From Nostoc sp. NIES-4103 (GTDB lineage: Bacteria; Cyanobacteriota; Cyanobacteriia; Cyanobacteriales; Nostocaceae): a stretch of DNA of 64,000 nt. The position numbers were made by a program, and so were the translations under genes. The notes below the pieces were generated by a model. It was given only the letters and a program-made list of their open reading frames with translations, made no database searches and was not told the DNA's origin. Below are positions 44,547-53,157 of the stretch, piece after piece (positions within the stretch are counted from its first letter, which is position 1; every line of letters begins with the position of its first letter). The stretch spans positions 4,142,397-4,206,396 of the forward strand of contig NZ_AP018288.1 in the NCBI RefSeq assembly GCF_002368335.1, in the 5' to 3' direction.

Positions 44547-45758
44547 TTAAGACTTGACTACTACCCATTGTGTAACAGGTGCCATTGCTCGCCAACCCAA
44601 AAATTTACCAATGGGTTCTGCCCTCTGAATGGCAATGCGAGTCAAATTACCACCGACTTGTTGATACCATTGAAATAAGGTTTGCTCACCTTCAACAGTC
44701 ACCACATTTGCTACCAAACGTCCCCCTGGACGTAGTGCTGACCAGCAAACATTGAAGAGTCCCTCCGCTGTTACTCCTCCACCGATGAAGATGGCATCAG
44801 GTGCAGGCAAGTCTTTGAGGGCATGAGGTGCTTTGCCTTCCACAATTTGCAGGTTTGGCGTACCAAGGGCGGCGGCATTATCAGCAATATAATGTAGTCT
44901 AGAAGAATTTTGTTCAATTGCGATCGCCCGACACCGAGGATGACTCCGCATCCATTCAATAGAAATTGAACCGCAACCCGCGCCCACATCCCACAGTAAC
45001 TCCCCCGGTGTGGGGGCCAAAGCCCTTAGAGTCACCGCCCTGACTTCGTGCTTCGTCAACTGTCCATCATGGTGATAGGCGTTATCTGGTAGCCCAGGCA
45101 ACCTCGGCAAAGCTACAACTCCAGCATCAACAATACAATCAACAGCGATCGCATTTAAAGCAGCGATTTCGGTTTCACTCCAAGAGGCAGCCGTACCTTC
45201 TACAATTCGTTCGTGGCTACCACCCATGCGTTCTAAGACTGTAATTTTGCTACCACCATAGCCGCGTTTTGTCAATATCTCAGCCACAATTGCAGGTGTA
45301 TCCTTACCCTCGCTCAAAATTAACAGCCGTGCCCCAGGATAGATGTAAGACTGGAGTAGCGAAGGTGGACGAGCATTTAAACTTAAGGTTTCTACCTCAG
45401 TTAAAGACCATCCCAGCCTGGCACAAGCGAGGCTAAAGGTTGAAGGTGCAGGGATAATCGTCATTTCTGAGACAGGAATACGCCTTGTGAGAGTTACGCC
45501 AATGCCGTAACACATGGGGTCGCCACTGGCTAACACACAGATTGACTGGCCGCGACGTTGGATAATTGCTTCTATTGAGGCGCTAATGGGAGATGTCCAA
45601 CTGAGTTTTTCACGTTGATCATCTGTGGGTAACATAGCCAAATGGCGATCGCCGCCTACAATCACTTCAGCCTCATTGACAATAGAACGAGCGATCGCAC
45701 TTAATCCCTGTAACCCATCTTCGCCAATACCCACAATCGAAAGCCATTTTCGTGTCAT
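44547..45758 (-). CDS. cobL: Precorrin-6Y C5,15-methyltransferase (CbiE-CbiT fusion)
   Basis: 403 residues. The N-terminal CbiE-type tetrapyrrole methyltransferase (about 1-215; WLSIVGIGEDGLQGLSAIARSIVNEAEVIVGGDRH, VLASGDPMCYGIG) adds a methyl at C5. The C-terminal CbiT-type class I methyltransferase (about 220-403; LLWDVGAGCGSISIEWMRSHPRCRAIAIEQ) methylates C15 and decarboxylates the C12 acetate. Fusion is the usual CobL form. It should act just downstream of CobK in cobalamin synthesis. ATG 45758 reads MTRKWLS. The 44402-44546 gap between the convergent cob genes shows no convincing terminator. Confidence 0.95.
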   Translation of the reverse strand: MTRKWLSIVGIGEDGLQGLSAIARSIVNEAEVIVGGDRHLAMLPTDDQREKLSWTSPISASIEAIIQRRGQSICVLASGDPMCYGIGVTLTRRIPVSEMTIIPAPSTFSLACARLGWSLTEVETLSLNARPPSLLQSYIYPGARLLILSEGKDTPAIVAEILTKRGYGGSKITVLERMGGSHERIVEGTAASWSETEIAALNAIAVDCIVDAGVVALPRLPGLPDNAYHHDGQLTKHEVRAVTLRALAPTPGELLWDVGAGCGSISIEWMRSHPRCRAIAIEQNSSRLHYIADNAAALGTPNLQIVEGKAPHALKDLPAPDAIFIGGGVTAEGLFNVCWSALRPGGRLVANVVTVEGEQTLFQWYQQVGGNLTRIAIQRAEPIGKFLGWRAMAPVTQWVVVKS

Positions 45759-45834
45759 ATCAATCCCCGCAAGCCCTCAACATTTTTGCATTAAACAGCG
45801 GTGCGATCGTCTAGCCTGTGTCCATAATGAAAAA

Positions 45835-46050
45835 GAGTGAGAGAAGAGAGCAGGGGGAGCAGGGGTAGCGGGGGTAGCTGGAGGAGCAAAAAAGTGCGTA
45901 AACACAGAGGCTTCAAAAAGGACGTATTGTTTAAGAGCGCTATGCCAGAGCGAAACAAGTATTTTTTTTGTTTCTTCCTTTTAAAAAAGGAGGCTGATTC
46001 AACCACTCACGGAGGGTATTCTCCCCCAGCTTCCCCTTCCTCCCCAGCCT
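45835..46050. repeat. Repeat-rich gap (G-rich then C-rich units)
   Basis: The gap 45759-46068 has AGAGAGCAGGGGGAGCAGGGG units (45842-45890), a CACAGAGGCTTC piece and CCCCCAGCTTCCCC / CCTCCCCAGCC units (46022-46060). No gene is supported here. Confidence 0.6.
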
Positions 46051-46068
46051 CCCCAGCCCTCCTTTTCG

Positions 46069-46415
46069 GTGATGCGTCATTTCTGTACTTTGGCAAGAAA
46101 ATATAATATCTATGCTGTCCACTGGTCTACTGTTGGCGATCCTGGTGAAAAAGATTCGGTAATTATGGAGTGGGCAAGAAGTAATGAGTATATTGTCTTT
46201 ACACATGATTTAGACTTTGGTTCCTTGCTAGCTGCAACGGGTGCTGATAGTCCAAGTGTCATTCTCTTTCGCACCCAAGACTTTTGCCCAACAGTATCGA
46301 AAATTTAGTCATTTCAGCCCTAAACCAGTTTGAAACCTTACTAGAGATGGGTGCTTTGGTAACAGTTGACCAAGCCCAATCTAGAGTGCGTATTTTACCA
46401 ATTAGACGTGGATAG
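46069..46415 (+). pseudogene. Frameshifted DUF5615-like (PIN-like) gene
   Basis: The frame from 46069 encodes SNEYIVFTHDLDFGSLLAATGADSPSVILFRTQDF, the core of the DUF5615 PIN-like family (THDLDFG), then stops at 46308. The missing C-terminus, ENLVISALNQFETLLEMGALVTVDQAQSRVRILPIRRG, continues in another frame from 46299, so a single base appears lost near 46297-46299. The N-terminus is also missing and replaced by repeat-rich DNA. It would have been a toxin-like PIN nuclease, and is probably dead unless the frameshift is a sequencing error. Confidence 0.8.
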
Positions 46416-46491
46416 TTAAATATCTTATTCCGTCTTTATTAAGCTAATTTTGATAGGATATAGTTCATGGTACTCGATTAAAGATAACTCA

Positions 46492-46713
46492 ATGAACTCA
46501 CTCTCAGAAATCGAAGCTGCTATTATGCAATTGTCTGAAGGTGAAATCCGGGAGTTGTCGAACTGGCTTCAAGAATATCTCAATGACTCTTGGGACAAGC
46601 AAATCGAAACAGATGCAAAATCTGGTAAATTGGATCAGTTAATACAACGTGCTAAAGCAGATATTGACGCTAACAGGGTGAAACCGTTAGATGAAGTCCT
46701 TAACAACCCCTGA
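46492..46713 (+). CDS. Small antitoxin-like protein paired with a RelE/ParE-like toxin
   Basis: 73 residues from ATG 46492 (MNSLSEIEAAIMQLSEGEIRELSNWLQEYLNDSWDKQIETD). It is predicted all-helical with an acidic middle (DKQIETDAKSGKLDQLIQRAKADIDA) typical of toxin-binding tails. It overlaps the following gene by 23 bases, the normal antitoxin-toxin order. The family is recognised by context only. Confidence 0.75.
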   Translation: MNSLSEIEAAIMQLSEGEIRELSNWLQEYLNDSWDKQIETDAKSGKLDQLIQRAKADIDANRVKPLDEVLNNP

Positions 46714-46948
46714 TTTCTGGCGATCGTATGCTGCACTGTCACCTGAAGTTCAACAGCAAGCCAGAAAAGCGTATCGCTTGTGGATTAACAATCAATTTCA
46801 TCCTTCTTTGCATTTCAAAAAAGTCACAAATGATTTATGGTCAGTCCGAATTAGTGGTGGATATCGCGCACTAGCACTGAAAAGAGGAGAGGATTATTAC
46901 TGGATTTGGATTGGCTCACACGATGACTACGAAATACTGATTAGTTGA
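46691..46948 (+). CDS. RelE/ParE-like toxin
   Basis: 85 residues. FWRSYAALSPEVQQQARKAYRLWINN followed by LHFKKVTNDLWSVRISGGYRALALKRGEDYYWIWIGSHDDYEILI is the compact RelE/ParE fold: two helices, then a beta-sheet with conserved basic and aromatic residues (R in SVRISGGYRAL, H in GSHDDYE). The likely role is mRNA cleavage on the ribosome or gyrase poisoning; the subfamily is not determinable. It overlaps its antitoxin by 23 bases. Confidence 0.83.
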   Translation: MKSLTTPDFWRSYAALSPEVQQQARKAYRLWINNQFHPSLHFKKVTNDLWSVRISGGYRALALKRGEDYYWIWIGSHDDYEILIS

Positions 46949-46995
46949 AGTTAAACTAACTTGGAAGGTATTTTAATAATTCGGTTTGCATCTCC

Positions 46996-47736
46996 ATGAA
47001 ATTTATCGGCATTGATTTAGGCTGGAAATCCCAACCAAGCGGCTTATGCTGCTTAGAATGGACAGATCAACAACTGCAACTACTCGATTTAGACCGTAAA
47101 GAAGCTATTGCAGACATCCTCATTTGGATAGATCAAAGCGTACAACCAAACGAACCAGCAATTATTGCCGTAGATGCACCCACCCTCATTCCCAACGCCA
47201 CAGGTAGTCGCCTACCCGACAAACTCAGCCACAAACACTTCGGAAAATATCACGCTGGTTGCTACCCAGCTAACATGAACTTACCCTTTGCAGAACGCAC
47301 CGTCAACTTTGGCTTAGCATTAGAACAGCGTGGTTTTGCACACGCACCCACCATCGAACCGCAAAAACTCAGCAGATATCAAATCGAAGTTTTTCCCCAT
47401 CCAGCAATAGTGCATTTATTTGGCTTAGAACGCATCCTCAAATATAAAAAAGGACGCCTCAGTGAGCGTCGCTTAGAATTAATCAAACTCCATCAATATA
47501 TACTTGATATCCTACCTAATCTCGAACCTCCTCTGCGCCCTCTGCGCCTCTGTGGTTCGTTTATTCCAGAAATCCCCTCTACAGGCGCAGCCCTCAAAGA
47601 AACCGAAGACAAACTAGATAGTCTAATCTGCGCTTATATTGCAGCACACTGGTGGTATTGGGGCGAACAACGTAACCTAGTATTAGGCGATCGCACTACA
47701 GGTTACATTGTCATCCCCAAGAAAGTTAGGAGTTAG
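46996..47736 (+). CDS. DUF429 family protein with a repeat-derived insertion
   Basis: 246 residues of the DUF429 family, an RNase H-like fold (MKFIGIDLGWKS at the start, IIAVDAPTLIPN, FEVFPHPAIVHLFGL-type segment IEVFPHPA, and KETEDKLDSLICAYIAAHWW near the end). The acidic residues (D7, D54, late D) fit a nuclease-like site, but the function is unknown. Residues about 177-189 (EPPLRPLRLCGSFI) are encoded by the dispersed repeat also found at the XseA C-terminus, here in the opposite orientation. The end KKVRS is formed by AGGAGTT tandem repeats that supply the stop codon. It is 48 bases downstream of the toxin gene. Confidence 0.85.
   Translation: MKFIGIDLGWKSQPSGLCCLEWTDQQLQLLDLDRKEAIADILIWIDQSVQPNEPAIIAVDAPTLIPNATGSRLPDKLSHKHFGKYHAGCYPANMNLPFAERTVNFGLALEQRGFAHAPTIEPQKLSRYQIEVFPHPAIVHLFGLERILKYKKGRLSERRLELIKLHQYILDILPNLEPPLRPLRLCGSFIPEIPSTGAALKETEDKLDSLICAYIAAHWWYWGEQRNLVLGDRTTGYIVIPKKVRS
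47526..47562. repeat. Dispersed repeat inside the DUF429 gene
   Basis: CTCTGCGCCCTCTGCGCCTCTGTGGTTCG-type sequence, the reverse complement of 16041-16077 and nearly identical to it. It stays in frame in both genes. Confidence 0.85.
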
Positions 47737-47790
47737 GAGTTATGAGTTGTTAATTATTAACTCCTAACTCCTCACTGTTAACTCCTAACT
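47724..47790. repeat. AGGAGTT inverted tandem repeat between convergent genes
   Basis: GTTAGGAGTTAGGAGTTATGAG at 47725-47746 and TAACTCCTAACTCC...TAACTCCTAAC at 47758-47789 form a long imperfect hairpin that starts in the DUF429 stop codon and ends at the glgP stop. It may act as a two-way terminator. Confidence 0.75.
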
Positions 47791-47791
47791 T

Positions 47792-50356
47792 TTACTCAGC
47801 CCAAGCAATCAACCTTGGTTCATAGGAACTAGACAAATATTGATGTTTCGGCAACACCCGCAAAGACAAGCCTTGCAAACCAGAGGTAGTATAAGTGATG
47901 TCAGCCGTGTAAACACTCAATTTTTGGTCATCCTGTCCTTGGAAATCCATCACTACTGGTATAGCGTTGACGATTTCACCATTGGCATCGATCGCACCTT
48001 GGTAGAGTTCTACTTGTACATCATCATTGGTCAAAGTTGACAAGTCAATTTTGGCTTTCACAGCAACGGTTTGGTTAACTTCAATATCCGCAGCTGAAGA
48101 TACATCAATATCTTTGATTTTGATGTTAAACCAGTTGTCGCTGAGTTTTGCTTTCCAGTCAGCTAATTCTTTAGCTGGTGCGAAGTTCTCAGCAGTGAGG
48201 ATATGACAGCGATCGCTAGCTGGGAAATAAGCCCTGAGTGCATATTCTCCCACCATCCGCGCTGTATTAAAAAATGGACAATTCAAACGAATTGCATCTT
48301 TCATTTTGGCTACCCACGGACGGGGCAAGCCATCAACATCGCGATGATCGTAAAATAGCGGTACTACTTCCTTTTCTAACAATTCGTAGAGAGCATTAGC
48401 TTCTACTTCATCTTGGTAATTGGGATCATCATAATTCTCACCATGTCCAATGGCCCAACCTGTGCGGACATAATCAGCTTCATCCCACCAGCCATCGAGT
48501 ACACTTAAATTCGGCAATCCATTCATTGCAGCTTTCATCCCACTGGTACCGGAAGCTTCTCTGGGACGACGTGGTGTATTTAACCAGATATCGCAACCCG
48601 CCACCATCAACCGGGATATGTGGATGTCGTAATTGGGAACAAACACCACTTGTTTTTCTAAATGTTGTTCGCGGATAAAGTGATTGATGTCGCGGATCAG
48701 TTCTTTACCAGGAATATCTTTAGGATGTGCTTTACCTGCAATCACGAATTGTACTTTTCGGTCTTTATTACCGAGTAAAATCCGTTTGATCCTTTCAATA
48801 TCACGCATCCACAGGGTAGCGCGTTTGTAGGTGGCAAAGCGACGGGCAAAGCCGATGGTTAAAACGTTGGGATCTAAAACTTCTTGGGCTTGGGCAATTT
48901 CTGAGGCAGAAGCGCCGCGATCGCGTAAGTGCTTGACTAGATGGTCGCGCACATACAATATCATATCTAAGCGGCAGCGTTCATGGTTGCGCCATAATTC
49001 CTCATCGGGTATTGCGTCCATCCGTTCCCACAATTGGCTATCGGGTGGTGCTGATGACCAATTTGGGCCGAGATAGCGATCGTACAACTCCTGAGTTGAT
49101 TTAGCAACACAACTACGGGCATGGACACCATTAGTAATTGCTGCGATCGGTACTTCTTCTACGGGGACTTTCTTCCACAAACCCTGGAACATTTGCCGGG
49201 ACACCACACCATGCAGCTGTGCTACACCGTTAGAAAATGTTGCCATCTTCAACGCCAACACCGCCATGCTGAAAGGCGCAGATAAATCACCTGTGTTCTC
49301 ACGCCCCAATCCTAAAAATTGCTCTTTGGGTAAGCCGAAGATTTCTGCATAGTACCCCAAATAGTACAAGATTTTGTCCGGTGCGAACAAGTCAATTCCT
49401 GCTGGCACTGGTGTATGGGTAGTAAAGATGTTGCTGGAAGCCACAACTTGTTTGGCTTCGGCATAATTTAACCCCTCTTCCTGAATCAGGATGCGGATGC
49501 GTTCTAAAGCTGAGAATGCCGCATGACCTTCATTCATGTGGTAAGCGGTGACGTTATATCCCAGCGCTTTCAACATCTGTACACCACCGATACCCAGCAT
49601 CATTTCTTGGTGGATACGCATATCGATGTCACCACCGTACAGTTGATCGGTGATGTCGTGGTCATAAGGGTTATTAGGTTCAATGTTGGTGTCCAACATA
49701 TACAGTGGTACCGTTCCCACCTGTACACGCCACACTCTCGCATACACCTTGCGTCCTGGATAGTCTACCGCAATCCGTAATTCTGAGCCATCAGGATTGC
49801 GTTCTAGGTGCAAGGGCATATTATAGAAATCGTTGATTGGGTAGCGTTCTTGCTGCCAGCCGTCAGCGTTGAGATACTGGGCAAAGTATCCTTGCTGATA
49901 CAGTAAGCCCACACCCACCAGCGGTAACCCTAAATCGCTAGCAGATTTGAGGTGATCTCCCGCCAGAACTCCCAAACCGCCAGAATAGATAGGTAAACAA
50001 TCTACCAGTCCAAATTCAGCCGAAAAATAAGCATAGCATTCTTTTGGCTTATGACTGCGTTGTTTTTGATACCAGCTGCGCTCCTGCAAATAATCTTCTA
50101 ATTGGCGATTAGCTCGATCCATTTGGGCCAGAAAGCCCTCGTCCTCGACAACTTCCAAAAGTCGTACTTGAGAGATAGTACCCAGCATCAAAACCGGATT
50201 ATGATGGCTGGATTCCCACAAGTCTGGGTCTAAGCGACGAAATAAATCTTTAGTCTCAACGTTCCAATCCCAGTGCAAGTTATATGCCAGCCGCCGCAGC
50301 GGTTCGAGTCGCGGCGGTAGTGAGGGGGATACGTTGAATGTGCGAATAGGCTGCAT
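47792..50356 (-). CDS. glgP: Alpha-glucan (glycogen) phosphorylase
   Basis: 854 residues, glycosyltransferase family 35, with the N-terminal DUF3417 domain of the GlgP/MalP subgroup (FNVSPSLPPRLEPLRRLAYNLHWDW). It removes glucose units from glycogen as glucose-1-phosphate, using PLP phosphate as acid catalyst. Key segments are EFGLVDCLPIYSGGLGVLAGDHLKSASD, YHMNEGHAAFSALE, and the PLP-lysine region REASGTSGMKAAMNGLPNLSVLDGWWDE. ATG 50356. It is monocistronic in appearance, with repeat DNA at both ends. In cyanobacteria it mobilises storage glycogen in the dark. Confidence 0.96.
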   Translation of the reverse strand: MQPIRTFNVSPSLPPRLEPLRRLAYNLHWDWNVETKDLFRRLDPDLWESSHHNPVLMLGTISQVRLLEVVEDEGFLAQMDRANRQLEDYLQERSWYQKQRSHKPKECYAYFSAEFGLVDCLPIYSGGLGVLAGDHLKSASDLGLPLVGVGLLYQQGYFAQYLNADGWQQERYPINDFYNMPLHLERNPDGSELRIAVDYPGRKVYARVWRVQVGTVPLYMLDTNIEPNNPYDHDITDQLYGGDIDMRIHQEMMLGIGGVQMLKALGYNVTAYHMNEGHAAFSALERIRILIQEEGLNYAEAKQVVASSNIFTTHTPVPAGIDLFAPDKILYYLGYYAEIFGLPKEQFLGLGRENTGDLSAPFSMAVLALKMATFSNGVAQLHGVVSRQMFQGLWKKVPVEEVPIAAITNGVHARSCVAKSTQELYDRYLGPNWSSAPPDSQLWERMDAIPDEELWRNHERCRLDMILYVRDHLVKHLRDRGASASEIAQAQEVLDPNVLTIGFARRFATYKRATLWMRDIERIKRILLGNKDRKVQFVIAGKAHPKDIPGKELIRDINHFIREQHLEKQVVFVPNYDIHISRLMVAGCDIWLNTPRRPREASGTSGMKAAMNGLPNLSVLDGWWDEADYVRTGWAIGHGENYDDPNYQDEVEANALYELLEKEVVPLFYDHRDVDGLPRPWVAKMKDAIRLNCPFFNTARMVGEYALRAYFPASDRCHILTAENFAPAKELADWKAKLSDNWFNIKIKDIDVSSAADIEVNQTVAVKAKIDLSTLTNDDVQVELYQGAIDANGEIVNAIPVVMDFQGQDDQKLSVYTADITYTTSGLQGLSLRVLPKHQYLSSSYEPRLIAWAE

Positions 50357-50685
50357 AGGTTGGCAAAACTCCTAGTCTAGCTATGGCTATTGTTGACTGT
50401 CTTTACCCAATGTTGCCAATTCTTTATACTGTGTTTGTGAAATTGCTCTGACTTTGTTAAGAATTGAAAACAATTGTAGCCTTCGCTGCTAAAGTTGACA
50501 CCAAGGCTCTTTCTAAGTCTATGTGTATCTTTAAAGGATGTACTGAGTATATTAAAATTTAATTATTTTCTAGCTTTTCATATTTCAATGCATATAATTT
50601 GAAACTTACGGTAGATATTTATATTTATTTTAGATTTAATTCATTAATTGCTATTAGCTAACTCTAGGAAATAATAACTGTTGAC

Positions 50686-50765
50686 TGATGACTGTCAACA
50701 GTCATTAATTCCCATGCCCCATGCCCCATGCCCAATGCCCAATGCCCAATGCCCCATGCCCAATT
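50686..50765. repeat. CCCCATG/CCCAATG tandem heptamers
   Basis: About nine units of CCC(C/A)ATG at 50711-50765, preceded by TTGACTGATGACTGTCAACAG (inverted). The rest of the gap 50357-50858 is AT-rich; it must hold the glgP and DUF6464 promoters, but I cannot assign boxes. Confidence 0.8.
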
Positions 50766-50858
50766 CACACCAAACCGTTAATTATATTCTGAATTGAGTA
50801 AGCTAGAGTAGGCTACTGCGATACCATTTTTATAATGTAATTCACATCACATGAGCTT

Positions 50859-51224
50859 ATGGAGCCAGACTCTTTACCAACCGAGGTAATTCTGACGCAC
50901 CCGCGTCAGTCACTCGGCAAAGTCCAACTTGATTGGACACCTCAACCTGGAAACTATCTAGATTTTGAAGGTAAAACCTACGCTGTTTTAGAACGCCGCC
51001 ACAGATATCAATTTAAATCAGGGCGTTACCGCTTGAATAATATAGCCATTTACGTCCAGTCTGCTAAAAGACCAGCAGAAAAAACTTTAGTCGAGGGACG
51101 TTGGGTAATTGGTGATGCCACCTGTTGTTATAATGCTCATTCGGAAATTATTCGCTGTGCAGTCAACCCAGAGGGGCCTTGCAAGTCTTGCCGCTTTTAT
51201 GAGAAGTTAGGAGTTAGGAGTTAG
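50859..51224 (+). CDS. DUF6464 family protein
   Basis: 121 residues, a conserved cyanobacterial family. The beta-rich body PGNYLDFEGKTYAVLERRHRYQFKSGRYRLNNIAIYVQ is followed by a C-terminal cysteine motif (TCCYNAHSEIIRCAVNPEGPCKSCRFYEKL) with five cysteines, probably a metal site. The function is unknown. ATG 50859; the last residues GVRS and the TAG stop come from the AGGAGTT repeat that begins at 51206, like the end of DUF429. Confidence 0.85.
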   Translation: MEPDSLPTEVILTHPRQSLGKVQLDWTPQPGNYLDFEGKTYAVLERRHRYQFKSGRYRLNNIAIYVQSAKRPAEKTLVEGRWVIGDATCCYNAHSEIIRCAVNPEGPCKSCRFYEKLGVRS

Positions 51225-51325
51225 GAGTTAGGAGTTAGGAGTTAAGAGTTAGGAGTAAAAAATTATCTCCCTCATCTTCCTCATCCCCCTCATCTCCCCA
51301 TCTCCCTCATCCCCCTCATCTCCCC
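51204..51325. repeat. AGGAGTT array followed by CCCTCAT array
   Basis: Six or seven GTTAGGA units (51206-51255), the first of them coding, then CTCATCCC/CTCCCTCATC units (51270-51325) running up to the fmt stop codon. Confidence 0.8.
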
Positions 51326-51330
51326 TTTCA

Positions 51331-52335
51331 CTAAACACCAACACCAAATACTTCGCCAACAGTTAGGCGAGTACCATTAACAAAATCCCATCCCGATTGG
51401 GGACGTTTGCCGGCTGGTTGAACTTTTTGTAATAGTAACAAACCTTCACCAGTTTGGACGATCGCTCCTATTCCCTTGGCGATGCTTACTACTTCTCCTG
51501 GGCTACCGGATATATTTGATAAAGGCGGCAATTTCTTTTGGATTTTCTCTAATTCTATTGGTAGCTCGCCATCGTAAGCACAACCAAGGGGAATGGTAGC
51601 TGTAATTTTTAATGGTTGGCTGCGAAAGCTAGCAATACAGTTTGGGTAAAAGGCTCTAATTTGATTATGTAGTTGAATAGCACTTTTTGACCAATCTAAC
51701 TGATAATCCTGTTTTTGAATCAAAGGTGCATAAGTCGCTTCAAAATTATTTTGTGGAACAGGTTCAATTTCCTGACGTTCCAGCTTGAAAAGGGTTTCTA
51801 GCAATAAATCTCCACCAATTGTAGATAACCTCTGGGCTAAATCTTCAGCATTATCCAGCAGTCCAATAGGCGTGGTCGCTTTTAGTAGCATTGCCCCGGT
51901 ATCCATGCCAGCATCCATTAACATGGTGGTGATGCCTGTTTCTGTTTCACCGTTATACAGACACCACTGAATGGGAGCTGCACCTCGATATTTAGGTAAA
52001 ATCGAGCCATGTACGTTAATACAGCCCAATTTTGGCATATTGAGGATTTGTGGCGATAAAATCTGTCCGTAGGCAACAACCACAAACACATCTGCGTCTA
52101 ATTTTTGGAGTTGGGTTAAAGTTTTAGTGTGTTTTTTTACCCGCTGGGGTTGCCATACTGGTAAGTTATGAGCGATCGCAACGCTTTTTACTGGTGAAGG
52201 GGTTAGTTTATTTCCTCGTTCCCGACGTTTATCTGGCTGGGTAACAACACCCAAAACTTCCAATTCTGGTTGATTCAGCAACTTTTCTAAGGTGGGAACG
52301 GCAAATTGAGGAGTACCAAAGAATATGATTTTCAT
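51331..52335 (-). CDS. fmt: Methionyl-tRNA formyltransferase
   Basis: 334 residues. It transfers a formyl group from 10-formyl-tetrahydrofolate to Met-tRNA(fMet) for translation initiation. The N-terminal catalytic domain (MKIIFFGTPQFAVPTLEKL, GCINVHGSILPKYRGAAPIQWCLYNGETETGITTMLMDAGMDTGAML) contains the Asn/His/Asp catalytic trio (N in INVHG, H, and D in MDAGMDTG). The C-terminal OB-like tRNA-binding domain runs from about 210. ATG 52335. There is no def gene next to it in this window. Confidence 0.97.
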   Translation of the reverse strand: MKIIFFGTPQFAVPTLEKLLNQPELEVLGVVTQPDKRRERGNKLTPSPVKSVAIAHNLPVWQPQRVKKHTKTLTQLQKLDADVFVVVAYGQILSPQILNMPKLGCINVHGSILPKYRGAAPIQWCLYNGETETGITTMLMDAGMDTGAMLLKATTPIGLLDNAEDLAQRLSTIGGDLLLETLFKLERQEIEPVPQNNFEATYAPLIQKQDYQLDWSKSAIQLHNQIRAFYPNCIASFRSQPLKITATIPLGCAYDGELPIELEKIQKKLPPLSNISGSPGEVVSIAKGIGAIVQTGEGLLLLQKVQPAGKRPQSGWDFVNGTRLTVGEVFGVGV

Positions 52336-52460
52336 TAGTTTTTAGTCATTAGTCATTAATCACGAACTTAAGCGCGTTGTCATAAATTTGTAGTTGAGAC
52401 TGTCAATAGTCCTAAATCAAGCTTTTTTGGACTATTGACTATTGACTATTGACAAGCCTA
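52336..52460. repeat. TTAGTCA / TTGACTA tandem and inverted repeats
   Basis: TTAGTCATTAGTCATTA at 52337-52360; GACTGTCAATAGTCC near 52398 pairs with GGACTATTGACTATTGACTATTGAC at 52430-52454, giving a hairpin around GCTTTTTT. Confidence 0.7.
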
Positions 52461-52701
52461 ACCTTTATTCAGTGTGCCAATCGCGTAAGTTTTAAATCAT
52501 TTGTCATTAATTAATGGTACGTTCGTAGCTAATTACTGACAAATAATAGCTCAGTCTAGGATTGCATTTTCGCAATAGGTACACTTCTAATTAAATTTCT
52601 CGCTGAGGGTGGTTGATAAAGGTGTTTTTCGAGTATTATATGTTGTGCGTCATCTTTCCCAGCTTTTAAAGTAACGCCTCACTTCCACCGTTATCGGGGT
52701 T

Positions 52702-52777
52702 TGAGCTGTTGTAGCAGGACATAAGTAGGGGAGCCTCCTGCGACTTAGCTATTGCTAACGCCACTCTCAACAGCTCA
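52702..52777. other. Nested inverted repeats, candidate structured RNA
   Basis: TGAGCTGTTG (52702-52711) pairs with CAACAGCTCA (52768-52777), and inside it GCAGGA (52714-52719) pairs with TCCTGC (52736-52741). The sequence is GC-richer than its surroundings in an 820-base gap (52336-53157). It does not match a tRNA cloverleaf. It may be an RNA element, a repeat, or the leader of the exported protein at 53158. I see no gene in the rest of the gap. Confidence 0.35.
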
Positions 52778-53157
52778 GCCGTTCTGCTCTACCTCCGTGC
52801 CGCCAGTATCTGTAGTTTACATGATACGGTTAATACTCTTGAAACTAATGCTAGTTTTCTAGTGTTATTGAGATATTAGAGGTGGCAAAAGTCTATTGAT
52901 TTTATGCAGTAATTACTTAGTAAAACTGCGTTGTTTTTGTGCTGGCAACATTCCCGTAAAAACCAGTAATTTGCTAGTAAAGGGTGTTAATGATGATATT
53001 GATTGAATGTTTGTAAAAATCTGCAAACTTTAAGGAAATTATTTCGTCAAACTCGTTCATCTCGTGAGTTTGTTGTTATACATATAATCAATTCCTGCTT
53101 CTCGCCTACATCGTCATTGCTCTTCACACAGCAACCACGCCTCTAGAGAGTCTACAC

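Noticed and set aside
45759..45836. Cobalamin riboswitch upstream of cobL, or near cobK
   Set aside because: No B12-box-like conserved segment could be found in either leader.
52690..52810. Possible tRNA or known small RNA in the 52.3-53.2 kb gap
   Set aside because: The inverted repeats do not fold as a cloverleaf and no T-loop consensus is present.
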